Source of the DNA: Microbacterium salitolerans
Lineage (GTDB): Bacteria; Actinomycetota; Actinomycetes; Actinomycetales; Microbacteriaceae
Assembly: GCF_019720895.1 (NCBI RefSeq)
Contig: NZ_JAHKSH010000001.1
Location: forward strand, 372,001-436,000
Direction: 5' to 3'
DNA: 64,000 nt
The notes below the pieces were generated by a model that had not been told where the DNA came from, searched no databases, and saw nothing but the letters and a program-made list of their open reading frames with translations. The position numbers were made by a program, and so were the translations under genes. This document shows, piece after piece, positions 47,894 through 55,690 of this stretch; the first letter of the stretch is position 1, and every line of letters begins with the position of its first letter.

Positions 47894-48247
47894 ATGAATG
47901 CCCTGGCGCCGATGCCCAACTTCGCCGATACGCTGACCAACGTGTCCCTCCCCGCAGTCCAACGCGATCTGCGCGCCTTCGTCGCCGAGCGCGACTGGGC
48001 CCAGTTCCACAGCCCCGAGAACCTCGCGAAGTCGATCTCGATCGAGGCGGCCGAGCTGCTCGAGGAGTTCCAGTGGGGCGAGCCACGCGACGATGATGGG
48101 GTACGCGACGAGCTCGCCGACGTCCTGACCTACTGCCTTCTCCTCGCTGAACGGCTCGGGGTGGATCCGCTCGAGATCGTCCGCGACAAGCTCGCGAAGA
48201 CGCGCGAGAAGTACCCCGTCGAAAAGGCCCGCGGGCGGAGCGCGTAG
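47894..48247 (+). CDS. MazG-like nucleotide pyrophosphohydrolase
   Basis: The 117-residue all-helical enzyme of the MazG/iMazG type hydrolyses (d)NTPs or alarmone-like nucleotides to monophosphate and pyrophosphate. The metal-binding signature is complete: SIEAAELLEEFQW, then VRDELADVLTYCLLLAERL. The start at 47894 lies 8 bp after a GCGGAG ribosome binding site. It ends 1 bp before the next gene's ATG, so the two are translationally coupled and probably one functional unit. Confidence 0.88.
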   Translation: MNALAPMPNFADTLTNVSLPAVQRDLRAFVAERDWAQFHSPENLAKSISIEAAELLEEFQWGEPRDDDGVRDELADVLTYCLLLAERLGVDPLEIVRDKLAKTREKYPVEKARGRSA

Positions 48248-48248
48248 T

Positions 48249-49979
48249 ATGACGAGCTTTAGCATCGAGCGGCACCGGTTCACGGATGCCGAGGTCGCGC
48301 GGCTTGCCGGATCCCGAGATCGCTACAGCAACTGGCCGGTCGTCTATCTGCTCAACGACGAGCGCTCGATCTACGTCGGGGAGACGCTCAACGCGGCCAA
48401 GCGATTGCGCCAGCATCGAGACCCGAAGTCGCACAATCGCGACATGAAGCAGGTGCGCATCGTGCTCGGCGACGAGTTCAACAAGTCGGCCTGCCTCGAT
48501 CTCGAGTCGCAGCTGATCCGCTACTTCAGCGGCGACGGCCAGCGGCAGGTGAAGAATCGCAATGACGGTGTCACCGATGCCGACTACTTCGATCGTCACC
48601 GATACCAGCCGAGCTTCGACGCGATCTTCGATGCCCTCCGCGCCGAGGACATGTTCACGAAGTCGCGGCACGAGATCGAGAACAGCGACCTCTTCAAGCT
48701 GTCGCCGTTCAAAGCTCTGACGGTCGAGCAGCGCGCGGCCGTCGAGGGGATCCTTGACGGTCTGTTCGACGATCTGGCGGCCGGGCGCGACAGTATGTCC
48801 GTGATCCAGGGAGCAGCCGGCACGGGCAAGACGATCGTCGCGATCTACCTCATCAAGCTGCTCAGCGACATCGCCGCGGCCGACGACATCGACGCGTACG
48901 AGAGCGATTCGGTTTTCTCCGACTACTTCCAGCGCGGCTTTCCGCGGCTCGCACAGGGGCTGCGGATCGGGTTCGTCATCCCGCAGCAGTCGCTGCGCAC
49001 ATCCGTGCAGGCGGTCTTCAAGCGCACGCCGGGCCTCACCAAGCACATGGTGATGAGTCAATTTGACGCAGGCAAACGCGACGAGCACTTCGACCTGCTC
49101 GTCGTCGACGAGGCGCACCGCCTCACGCGTCGCGCGAACCAGTCGTCGGGCGGCCTCAACCGCGACTATCGCGTCATCAACGAGAAGCTTTTCGGGCGCG
49201 ACGACGACGCGTATACGCAGCTCGACTGGATCCGCGCGAAGAGCACGCACCAGATCTTCCTCATGGACAGCGGGCAGAGTGTGCGTCCGGCCGACATCTC
49301 GCTCGACACCCAGCGTGCTTTGCGGGATGAGGCACGGGGCGCCGGGCGCTGGCATCACCTGATGACGCAGATGCGCGTCAAGGCCGGCACGGACTACGTG
49401 GGATGGGTGCGCGACGTGCTGTCGGGGAACACACCGGATCCCGTCGACCTCGGCGAGTACGACTTCCGATTCTTCGACTCGCCCACGGAGATGCGCGAGG
49501 CGATTCTTCAGCGGGAGCGCGAATCCGGCCTGTCGCGCATGCTCGCCGGATACGGCTACGAATGGCGCTCGAGAAGAGATCCGTTGGCATACGACATCGA
49601 GATCGGCGACTTCCGCATGCGCTGGAACTCGAAGACGACCGACTGGATCAACTCTCCGCGATCCGTCGATGAGGCCGGTTCCATCCACACCGTGCAGGGC
49701 TACGACCTCAACTACGTCGGCGTCATCATCGGCCCCGAGCTGTACTGGGATCCGGTCGAGGAGCGGATCCGCGTCGACCGCGACCGCTACTTCGACAAGA
49801 AGGGCAAGGAGAACAACCCGAAGCTCGGCATCGTCAACGGCGAAGCGGAGCTCAACGCACTGATCGTCAACATCTATGTGGTGCTGATGACCCGCGGGAT
49901 GCTCGGGACGTATGTCTACGTGCATGATGCGGCGTTGCGGGAGCGGTTGCGTGGGGTGTTCGGCAACGCTCTGCGCTGA
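48249..49979 (+). CDS. GIY-YIG nuclease / DUF2075 helicase fusion
   Basis: The 576-residue protein has an N-terminal GIY-YIG nuclease domain (VVYLLNDERSIYVGET, about 30-46, followed by LRQH). A DUF2075 (Schlafen-like) P-loop helicase domain follows, with Walker A GAAGTGKT (188-195), DEAH-type Walker B LLVVDEAHRLTRR, the LMDSGQSVRP motif III region and HTVQGYDLNYVGVIIGPEL. Such proteins are common in defence islands, but the mechanism is not known. The start is 1 bp after the mazG stop. The pairing suggests nucleotide depletion combined with nucleic-acid cleavage. Confidence 0.85.
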   Translation: MTSFSIERHRFTDAEVARLAGSRDRYSNWPVVYLLNDERSIYVGETLNAAKRLRQHRDPKSHNRDMKQVRIVLGDEFNKSACLDLESQLIRYFSGDGQRQVKNRNDGVTDADYFDRHRYQPSFDAIFDALRAEDMFTKSRHEIENSDLFKLSPFKALTVEQRAAVEGILDGLFDDLAAGRDSMSVIQGAAGTGKTIVAIYLIKLLSDIAAADDIDAYESDSVFSDYFQRGFPRLAQGLRIGFVIPQQSLRTSVQAVFKRTPGLTKHMVMSQFDAGKRDEHFDLLVVDEAHRLTRRANQSSGGLNRDYRVINEKLFGRDDDAYTQLDWIRAKSTHQIFLMDSGQSVRPADISLDTQRALRDEARGAGRWHHLMTQMRVKAGTDYVGWVRDVLSGNTPDPVDLGEYDFRFFDSPTEMREAILQRERESGLSRMLAGYGYEWRSRRDPLAYDIEIGDFRMRWNSKTTDWINSPRSVDEAGSIHTVQGYDLNYVGVIIGPELYWDPVEERIRVDRDRYFDKKGKENNPKLGIVNGEAELNALIVNIYVVLMTRGMLGTYVYVHDAALRERLRGVFGNALR

Positions 49980-50063
49980 AATGTCAGAGGTTCGCGTGAG
50001 GCTTCTCGCGGGCAGTCGGTGAGGCATCCGGCGCCTGACCTGAGCGACGGGGAATGAGACCCC

Positions 50064-50516
50064 ATGGCGCACAACAGCGGAACTTCTTTGACTCCGATTG
50101 CCGATGAGCATCGGATCGAATTCGGACGTCACCCCTACGACCAGAGTGCGAGTTCGATTCTCACGGATCTGTCCGATGACGACATCCGTGACCTCGTCGT
50201 CGAGCTCGCAGGACGCAAGCAGCTGCACCGCAGTGCCGTCATCGGTTCCTACTCGATCGCTGTGGTGTGGTTGGTCGCTGGCGTGACCGTCATGGTCGGC
50301 GGGCAAGAGATCTCTGACCGGATCGTTGTCGCCGGTGTGATGTCGACGGTCAGTGCGCTGTTCATCGCCCTCGGGTTCTATTACATCTTCTCCGACCCAG
50401 ACCGTGCGCGACGGGCGTGGGCAGCGTCCCTGGAGATGGAGCGAGAGAAGCGCGCACAGGCGGCAGCTGCACGAGGCCGACGCAGGCGCAAGACATTCTG
50501 GCCACGCTGGAGGTGA
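50064..50516 (+). CDS. Small hypothetical membrane protein
   Basis: The 150-residue protein has a hydrophilic N-terminus containing DLSDDDIRDLVVELAGRKQ and two adjacent membrane helices (about 73-92 and 98-118). It ends in a strongly basic tail (RGRRRRKTFWPRWR). I recognise no family. It starts 84 bp after the DUF2075 gene on the same strand and could be a membrane component of that unit, but there is no overlap to prove it. Confidence 0.6.
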   Translation: MAHNSGTSLTPIADEHRIEFGRHPYDQSASSILTDLSDDDIRDLVVELAGRKQLHRSAVIGSYSIAVVWLVAGVTVMVGGQEISDRIVVAGVMSTVSALFIALGFYYIFSDPDRARRAWAASLEMEREKRAQAAAARGRRRRKTFWPRWR

Positions 50517-50572
50517 GCTCCGTAGCTTGCGCTCCGCCGTGTCGCTCACGCGTAAGTGTGAGTAGCGCGTTC

Positions 50573-50607
50573 GTTACTCGTGTTTATGTTAACTAAACAT
50601 GAGTAAC
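50573..50607. promoter_or_regulatory. 35-bp palindrome upstream of the Fic gene
   Basis: Arms GTTACTCGTGTTTA and TAAACATGAGTAAC match at 13 of 14 positions around TGTTAAC, and it ends 19 bp before the Fic start. It is AT-rich in a GC-rich region and overlaps the likely promoter, so it looks like an autoregulatory operator. Confidence 0.7.
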
Positions 50608-50626
50608 GCGTGCGACAATCAGCTTT

Positions 50627-51841
50627 GTGAGCCCCGAGAGCACCGTTCCTGCCGACGCATGGCCTGCCCACGCCGTCGAGACGCTCCCGTGGCGTCAGGT
50701 GATTCGCGGCGGTATTCGGGCCGACCGCATGCTGACCTCCGTGGATGCGACCATTCCGCCGATGATCGCGCGGTTGCACTTCCCTGCGCGCGTGACGACG
50801 GTTGTCGCATCCGAGGAGGCACTACTCGCTGTTGCACAGTCCGACGCGGACGCCGAAGGGCACTCGGCGGCGCTCAGCAGGTTCATGGTGCGCACCGAGT
50901 CCGTCGCGTCGTCGAAGATCGAACACATCAGCGCGACTGCGGCGGACTACGCCAAGGCGCTCGCTGGAAGTCGTGCGAATACTTCGGCGACGAGCATGGT
51001 GGCCGCGAGCGAAGCTCTGCATCGCCTCGTCACCCGAGTCGGCGAACGCGGCGCGTTCACGCTCGACGATCTCCTCTCTGCGCACGACGCGCTGATGGGC
51101 GGAGACCTGTTTGAGGCCGACTATGCGGGGCGTCTTCGCGATATGCAGAACTGGATTGGCGGAAGCGACCATTCGCCGCGTGACGCTCTTCACATTCCGC
51201 CCGCGCCTGAGCGTGTCCCGGCCCTGATGGACGATCTCGTCACCTACCTCAATCGAGATGATATTCCCGTGATGGTGCAGGCGGCGATCGGGCATGCGCA
51301 GTTCGAATCCATCCACGCATTCACCGATGGCAACGGACGCATCGGTCGCGCGCTTGTGGCGGCGGTGCTGCGCCGTCGAGGGGTGACCCGCAACGCAGTC
51401 GTTCCCCTCGCAAGCGGCCTCCTCGCGGTGCGAGACGACTACTTTGCCGCTCTCGGTGACTACCGCCGCGGTGATCCGACGCCTGTCATCGAGCTGTTCG
51501 CTCGGTCCGCGATCGCGGCGGCTGTCTGCTCGCGGGAGTCCATCGCGCGCATCAAGGTGATGCCCCACGAATGGATGGCTGAGCTGCGGCCACGGGCAGG
51601 GTCCGCTGTCGCGGCCCTGATTCCTGCGTTCTACGCCCACCCCGTCATGGCGGCGGCCGAGATCGAACAGCGATCGGGATCCTCGGAACAGCAGACCTAC
51701 CGGGCCATCACTCGACTCGCCGAGGCCGGGATCATTCGGGAGATCACCGGCCGCAAGCGTGATCGTGTCTGGGCCGCCGCCGACCTTCTCGCTGAGCTCG
51801 ATGACCTCGACCGCCGCATCGGGATGCAGATGGAGGCGTGA
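50627..51841 (+). CDS. Fic family protein (AMP-transferase fold) with C-terminal wHTH
   Basis: The 404-residue Fic protein has a Fic_N-type N-terminal region and the complete catalytic loop HAFTDGNGRIGR (230-241), with His and the phosphate-binding residues intact. A C-terminal winged helix is visible (AAEIEQRSGSSEQQTYRAI, then RLAEAGIIREIT). The inhibitory-helix pattern S-x-x-x-E-G/N appears as SSKIEH (95-100), with His in place of Gly/Asn. It may modify a target protein with AMP. The GTG at 50627 is preceded by the 35-bp palindrome, which the winged helix might bind. Confidence 0.88.
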   Translation: MSPESTVPADAWPAHAVETLPWRQVIRGGIRADRMLTSVDATIPPMIARLHFPARVTTVVASEEALLAVAQSDADAEGHSAALSRFMVRTESVASSKIEHISATAADYAKALAGSRANTSATSMVAASEALHRLVTRVGERGAFTLDDLLSAHDALMGGDLFEADYAGRLRDMQNWIGGSDHSPRDALHIPPAPERVPALMDDLVTYLNRDDIPVMVQAAIGHAQFESIHAFTDGNGRIGRALVAAVLRRRGVTRNAVVPLASGLLAVRDDYFAALGDYRRGDPTPVIELFARSAIAAAVCSRESIARIKVMPHEWMAELRPRAGSAVAALIPAFYAHPVMAAAEIEQRSGSSEQQTYRAITRLAEAGIIREITGRKRDRVWAAADLLAELDDLDRRIGMQMEA

Positions 51842-51900
51842 CCCCCCGCGTCCGCTCTCCGAGTGCGGATCCGTGGCCCCACCCCGAATGCCCGACGCAC

Positions 51901-51933
51901 GCGGGCGCCCACCCTCCCGGGGTAGGCGCCCGC
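51901..51933. terminator. Bidirectional terminator hairpin after fic
   Basis: A perfect 9-bp stem GCGGGCGCC / GGCGCCCGC with a 15-nt loop lies between the fic stop and the 3' end of the decayed lipase gene on the other strand. Confidence 0.55.
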
Positions 51934-51939
51934 ACGCGC

Positions 51940-52230
51940 TCAACAGGTCAACCCGGCCTCCTCACCCGCGAACCGCGCGTCGAACCAGCCCGGCAGCTCG
52001 GCGGCCGCGTTCGGCACCGACGGCCCGTGGTCGCCGGGCACCTCGCGGTAGTCGACCGTCACGCCCGCGTCGCACATCGCGTCGGCTGTCTCCAGCGTCA
52101 GCCAGGGGGGGGCGTGGTGTCGGCCGTGCCCTGGAATGTCGGGAGCGGCAGCTCGCTGATGACACCCTGCGCCTCGGTCATGGCGTTCCACCACGGGCCG
52201 CCTTCAGCCGCACATCGCGATCTCGTCGCC
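51940..52230 (-). pseudogene. C-terminal remnant of a lipase/alpha-beta hydrolase
   Basis: Two overlapping frames encode the end of a secreted-lipase-like protein. The first carries WWNAMTEAQG and PLPTFQGTADTTPPP (with the catalytic Asp). The second carries WLTLETADAMCDAGVTVDYR and EVPGDHGPSVPNAAAELPGW (with the catalytic His). They meet at a run of eight G at about 52106-52113, which marks a frameshift. The N-terminal two thirds are missing and the region runs into the start of the next helicase gene. The remaining gap has nothing else that I can support. Confidence 0.65.
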
Positions 52231-52292
52231 GAGGTCCAGCCCCGCCACGCTGCGTCCCACGCGCCCCATCGTCTCGCGGGCAGAATGGTCGA

Positions 52293-55200
52293 ATGGGCGC
52301 GCCTTTCGCAGCAGATGAACAGCGACGAGTTCTTGAGTACTGGTGGATGCTCGAACTGTTCAGCCCTCAGAAGACACCGAAGGTCGAGGCGCCGAAGCCG
52401 ACCCAGCGTGTCGTCGACTGGCGGCCTGGCATGCCGTTGCCCTGGGAAGATCTCGACCCGCCCGCGAGGGCGGGGAAGACTCGGATGGTCTGGCGGCACA
52501 ACGTCTTCCTGGGCGTTTACGACATCGAGTCGACGTATGAGCGGCTCCACCGCGTGTTCGGTGAGGATCAGGATGCGTATGACGAGCGACCAGCGGGCCG
52601 GAGCGCCTGCGCGGCGCTGACGATCGATCAGGATGGCCGACTCGTCGCGGAGTCTGCCGTGCTCTCGTCCGCGCTCTGGGCCGTCGCGCACTTGGATGAT
52701 TGCGACCGCTGGTCCGCGAAGTGGCCCGTCGCGCTCGAGAGCTTCACGGAGGCGATCGATGCGGCCGACGCCCGACGGCGGTCAGGCGACGACGATTGCG
52801 CGCCGGCCCAGGACGAGGGATCTGTGCAGGCGATGCTCGAAGTCGCGCACGCGGCGGCCGGGATCACGGGACTCACGGAGCTCGCGACCGACAGGATCCT
52901 GATCCAGTCCGTCGCCGTGTCCGCGAACCGTGTCGACGAGTCCTCGAGCCACGACTTCCTCAACAGCTTCTACCTCGACGATCTCCGAGCGGTCGCGGAG
53001 AACCTGTCGAGCGGCGGGGGCAGAGCTCTTGCCCGGTACCTGACGCCGGACGCAGAGATCGACTCGCGACACCGCATCGATGTGCGCCGCGAGCCCCAGG
53101 CCATCGACAGCGGAGTCACTCTCGAGCGACTCCCGAAAGGGCGCTGGCCGTCCGAACCGAAGCACGGGCTTGCGCTCAGTCAGCAGTTCGCGGTCAATCA
53201 CGCGCTGAATGACCTCGCTCTCTCGCGCGGGCTGATGGGTGTGAACGGACCGCCGGGAACCGGGAAGACGACGATGCTGCGGGACATCCTCGCCGGGAAC
53301 GTCGTCGAACGGGCCCGGCGACTCGCGGCGCTCGAGCGCCCCGATGACGCCTTCACGTCCGTGACGCACACCTGGGACGACGGGAAGGGCTTCCCGCGCA
53401 CCGTGCGACAGCTGCGCCCAGAGCTCACCGGCTTCGAGATGGTCGTGGCGTCGGCGAACAACGGCGCTGTGGAGAACGTGAGCGCGGAGCTCCCCGCGCG
53501 TGACGCGATCGGCGAACACTGGCGAGACAGCGCGGACTACTTCGCGGACATCGCGACCGCGGTCATGACGGAGGCGAACGGCGGGAGGGTCGACGCCGCG
53601 TGGGGCATCGTCGCGGCCACACTCGGCAACAAGAAGAACAGGACCGACTTCCACAGCGCTTTCTGGTTCGACAAACCCAAGGCAGGCTCGAGGGAACGGA
53701 TTCCGGGCACGGCTCCGCGCATGCAGGCTCGACTCAAGGCCTGGGCGGACGGATCCGCACCGCATCCGACGTGGAACGATGCGCGGGAGGCCTTCGCGAG
53801 CGCTGAAAGCCTCGTCGATGCCCTGATCGAACAGCGCCATGCGGCTCGTCGTCGCCTGGAGGGCCTGCCCCGGCTCATCGAGAAGGAGCGAGCCCTCGAG
53901 GCTCGTGCCGAGCAGGCGAACGCGGCGGGAGCAGCGGTGTCGCGCGACCTCGCGGAAGCCGCAGCTGCCCGATCGCGCGCCGATGCAGAGCTTGCGCGCG
54001 CGACAGGCCCGTACGGCCGCCACCTCGCAGAGAAACCGGGGATGCTCGAGACGCTCTTCAGCCTCGGTCGGGCGATCCGTGATTGGCGCGCCGAGCTCGC
54101 CCCTCTCGCCGAGGACGTGCGCGAGGCAGAGCGGCGTGTGCGAGACGCCGAGGCTCGTGATGGACGCCTTCGTGACAGCGCGGAGCGGATCCGTTCAGAG
54201 GTCGCCGCACTGGACGGCGAGCTCGCGCAGACCAGAACGACTCTCCGTGCGCTTCGCACGGCGTGCGCAGCAGATCGCCGGCGGTACGGGCGCGGATACC
54301 CGGGCGAGGACTGGACGGGAGAGCGGCGCGAGCTCTGTGCTCCGTGGCTTGACGCCGAGCTCGATGAAGCGCGGTCCGACTTGTTCCTGGCCGCGCTGCA
54401 GCTGCATCGGGACTTCGTCGCGTGCACGGCGAGCGTCATGTCGAAAGGCCTGCGCGCGGCGATGGACGTCGTCACCGGCGCTTACCCGCGTCATCTCGAG
54501 CCGGAGAAGATCCTCGCCGCGTGGCAGCTGTTCTTCCTCGTGGTTCCGCTGGTGTCCACGACCTTCGCGTCGTTCGGGCGAATGTTCCGTGATCTCGGAC
54601 CCGAGTCGCTGGGGTGGATCCTCATCGACGAGGCCGGACAGGCGCCGCCCCAGTACGCGGCCGGCGCGATCTGGCGCGCCCAGCGCGTCGTCGCCGTCGG
54701 GGATCCCCTGCAGCTCGAGCCCGTCGTGACGATGCCGCCCAAGTCGCGCAGCGACATCGCCCACGCCTATCGGCTCGGGCCGACCTGGATCCCTCCGCGC
54801 GCATCCGTGCAGACGCTGGCCGACCGGGTTGCGACCCACGGGACGATGTTGACGCAGGGCGACGAGGACGTCTGGGTCAGTGCGCCGCTGCGCGTGCACC
54901 GCCGGTGCGATGACCCCATGTTCTCGCTGTGCAACTCCATCGCGTACGACGGATTCATGGTGAACGGCGTACCTCGCGGCTCCGACGAGCAGCTCATCGG
55001 GACCGACGGTGAGCTGATCGCACCGAGCTTTTGGGCCGACACGGAGGCCCCGACGAAGGGCGGTCATCTTCAGCAGAATCAGATCGGTCGTTTCGAGCGC
55101 GCGCTCGACTATCTGGCTGGGCAGGGGATCGGCCCGGATCAGGTCATCGCCATCTCGCCCTTCCGCGCCGTTGCAGATGCCTTGCGGCGAGTGGCAGCGC

Positions 55201-55439
55201 GTCGCCCGGGGCTGACGGCAGGAACGATCCACACGGCGCAGGGCAAGGAGTCTGCCGTCGTCTTTCTCGTCCTCGGAGGCGATCCGGGGCGCCCGGGGGC
55301 CAAGGCCTGGGCCGCGTCGACGGTGAATCTCGTCAACGTGGCGACCAGCCGTGCACAGCGCCGCCTCTACGTGATCGGCGATCGAGACGAATGGGCGCGG
55401 CACAACTACTTTCGCCAGCTTTCAGACGCACTGTCGTGA
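52293..55439 (+). CDS. UPF1-like SF1 helicase with coiled-coil insert
   Basis: The 1048-residue ATPase has Walker A NGPPGTGKTTMLRDI (318-332) and Walker B variant WILIDEAGQAPP (about 770-780; DEAG). Later SF1 motifs are VAVGDPLQLEPV, GTIHTAQGKESAVVFLVLGG and VNVATSRAQRRLYVIG. Between the two motor halves lies a coiled coil rich in Glu, Arg and Ala (about 510-680). No nuclease domain is visible. Proteins of this kind occur in defence islands as single genes. The ATG at 52293 is the most upstream reasonable start; the N-terminal 300 residues resemble no domain I know. Confidence 0.8.
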   Translation: MGAPFAADEQRRVLEYWWMLELFSPQKTPKVEAPKPTQRVVDWRPGMPLPWEDLDPPARAGKTRMVWRHNVFLGVYDIESTYERLHRVFGEDQDAYDERPAGRSACAALTIDQDGRLVAESAVLSSALWAVAHLDDCDRWSAKWPVALESFTEAIDAADARRRSGDDDCAPAQDEGSVQAMLEVAHAAAGITGLTELATDRILIQSVAVSANRVDESSSHDFLNSFYLDDLRAVAENLSSGGGRALARYLTPDAEIDSRHRIDVRREPQAIDSGVTLERLPKGRWPSEPKHGLALSQQFAVNHALNDLALSRGLMGVNGPPGTGKTTMLRDILAGNVVERARRLAALERPDDAFTSVTHTWDDGKGFPRTVRQLRPELTGFEMVVASANNGAVENVSAELPARDAIGEHWRDSADYFADIATAVMTEANGGRVDAAWGIVAATLGNKKNRTDFHSAFWFDKPKAGSRERIPGTAPRMQARLKAWADGSAPHPTWNDAREAFASAESLVDALIEQRHAARRRLEGLPRLIEKERALEARAEQANAAGAAVSRDLAEAAAARSRADAELARATGPYGRHLAEKPGMLETLFSLGRAIRDWRAELAPLAEDVREAERRVRDAEARDGRLRDSAERIRSEVAALDGELAQTRTTLRALRTACAADRRRYGRGYPGEDWTGERRELCAPWLDAELDEARSDLFLAALQLHRDFVACTASVMSKGLRAAMDVVTGAYPRHLEPEKILAAWQLFFLVVPLVSTTFASFGRMFRDLGPESLGWILIDEAGQAPPQYAAGAIWRAQRVVAVGDPLQLEPVVTMPPKSRSDIAHAYRLGPTWIPPRASVQTLADRVATHGTMLTQGDEDVWVSAPLRVHRRCDDPMFSLCNSIAYDGFMVNGVPRGSDEQLIGTDGELIAPSFWADTEAPTKGGHLQQNQIGRFERALDYLAGQGIGPDQVIAISPFRAVADALRRVAARRPGLTAGTIHTAQGKESAVVFLVLGGDPGRPGAKAWAASTVNLVNVATSRAQRRLYVIGDRDEWARHNYFRQLSDALS

Positions 55440-55488
55440 GGTGCCGGGCGGCTGCGGCCTTGCCGTCGCCGTCTGAAAGGATCCCCTC

Positions 55489-55690
55489 ATGCCCCGCGCT
55501 CGCCGCTCGCCGCTCGCCGCTCGCCGCTCGCCGCTCGCCGCTCGCCGCTCACCGCTCGCCTCGAGCGCGTCGCGACGGGGCCGCGGTTCCTTCTCGGGAT
55601 CGCCGGAGCCCCGGCAGTGGCAAGACGACCCTCGCGACCGCGCTCGTCGCTCGGATCAACGCCGATCGCCTGGGAAGCGCCGCCCCTTCA
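55489..55690 (+). pseudogene. Truncated, frameshifted nucleoside/nucleotide kinase gene
   Basis: One frame encodes LERVATGPRFLLGIAGAP. The continuation GSGKTTLATALVARINAD lies in another frame, one base away, so a single-base deletion sits inside the P-loop codons at about 55606-55614. After about 55670 the sequence merges with the 3' end of the esterase on the other strand, and the rest of the kinase is gone. An AAGGA ribosome binding site and ATG precede it. The 5' part is overrun by a 7-bp tandem repeat. Confidence 0.65.
55498..55560. repeat. Nine tandem copies of a 7-bp unit
   Basis: GCTCGCC is repeated nine times without a gap, with one variant copy (GCTCACC, eighth). Because 7 is not a multiple of 3, each gain or loss of a unit shifts the reading frame of the decayed kinase gene that contains it. 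Confidence 0.9.

Noticed and set aside
43098-49979. BREX, DISARM or a canonical type I system
   Set aside because: No PglZ, PglX, BrxC, DrmA or separate HsdS/HsdM genes are present; the methylase is within the type ISP polypeptide.
50064-51841. Fic toxin with a separate antitoxin
   Set aside because: The preceding small gene encodes a two-helix membrane protein without an antitoxin motif, and Fic carries its own inhibitory-like segment.
52204-52291. Minus-strand stretch ending RVGRSVAGLDLGDEIAMCG
   Set aside because: It looks protein-like and ends in a stop, but it is short, overlaps the promoter side of the next helicase gene and I cannot link it to a family or to the lipase frame.
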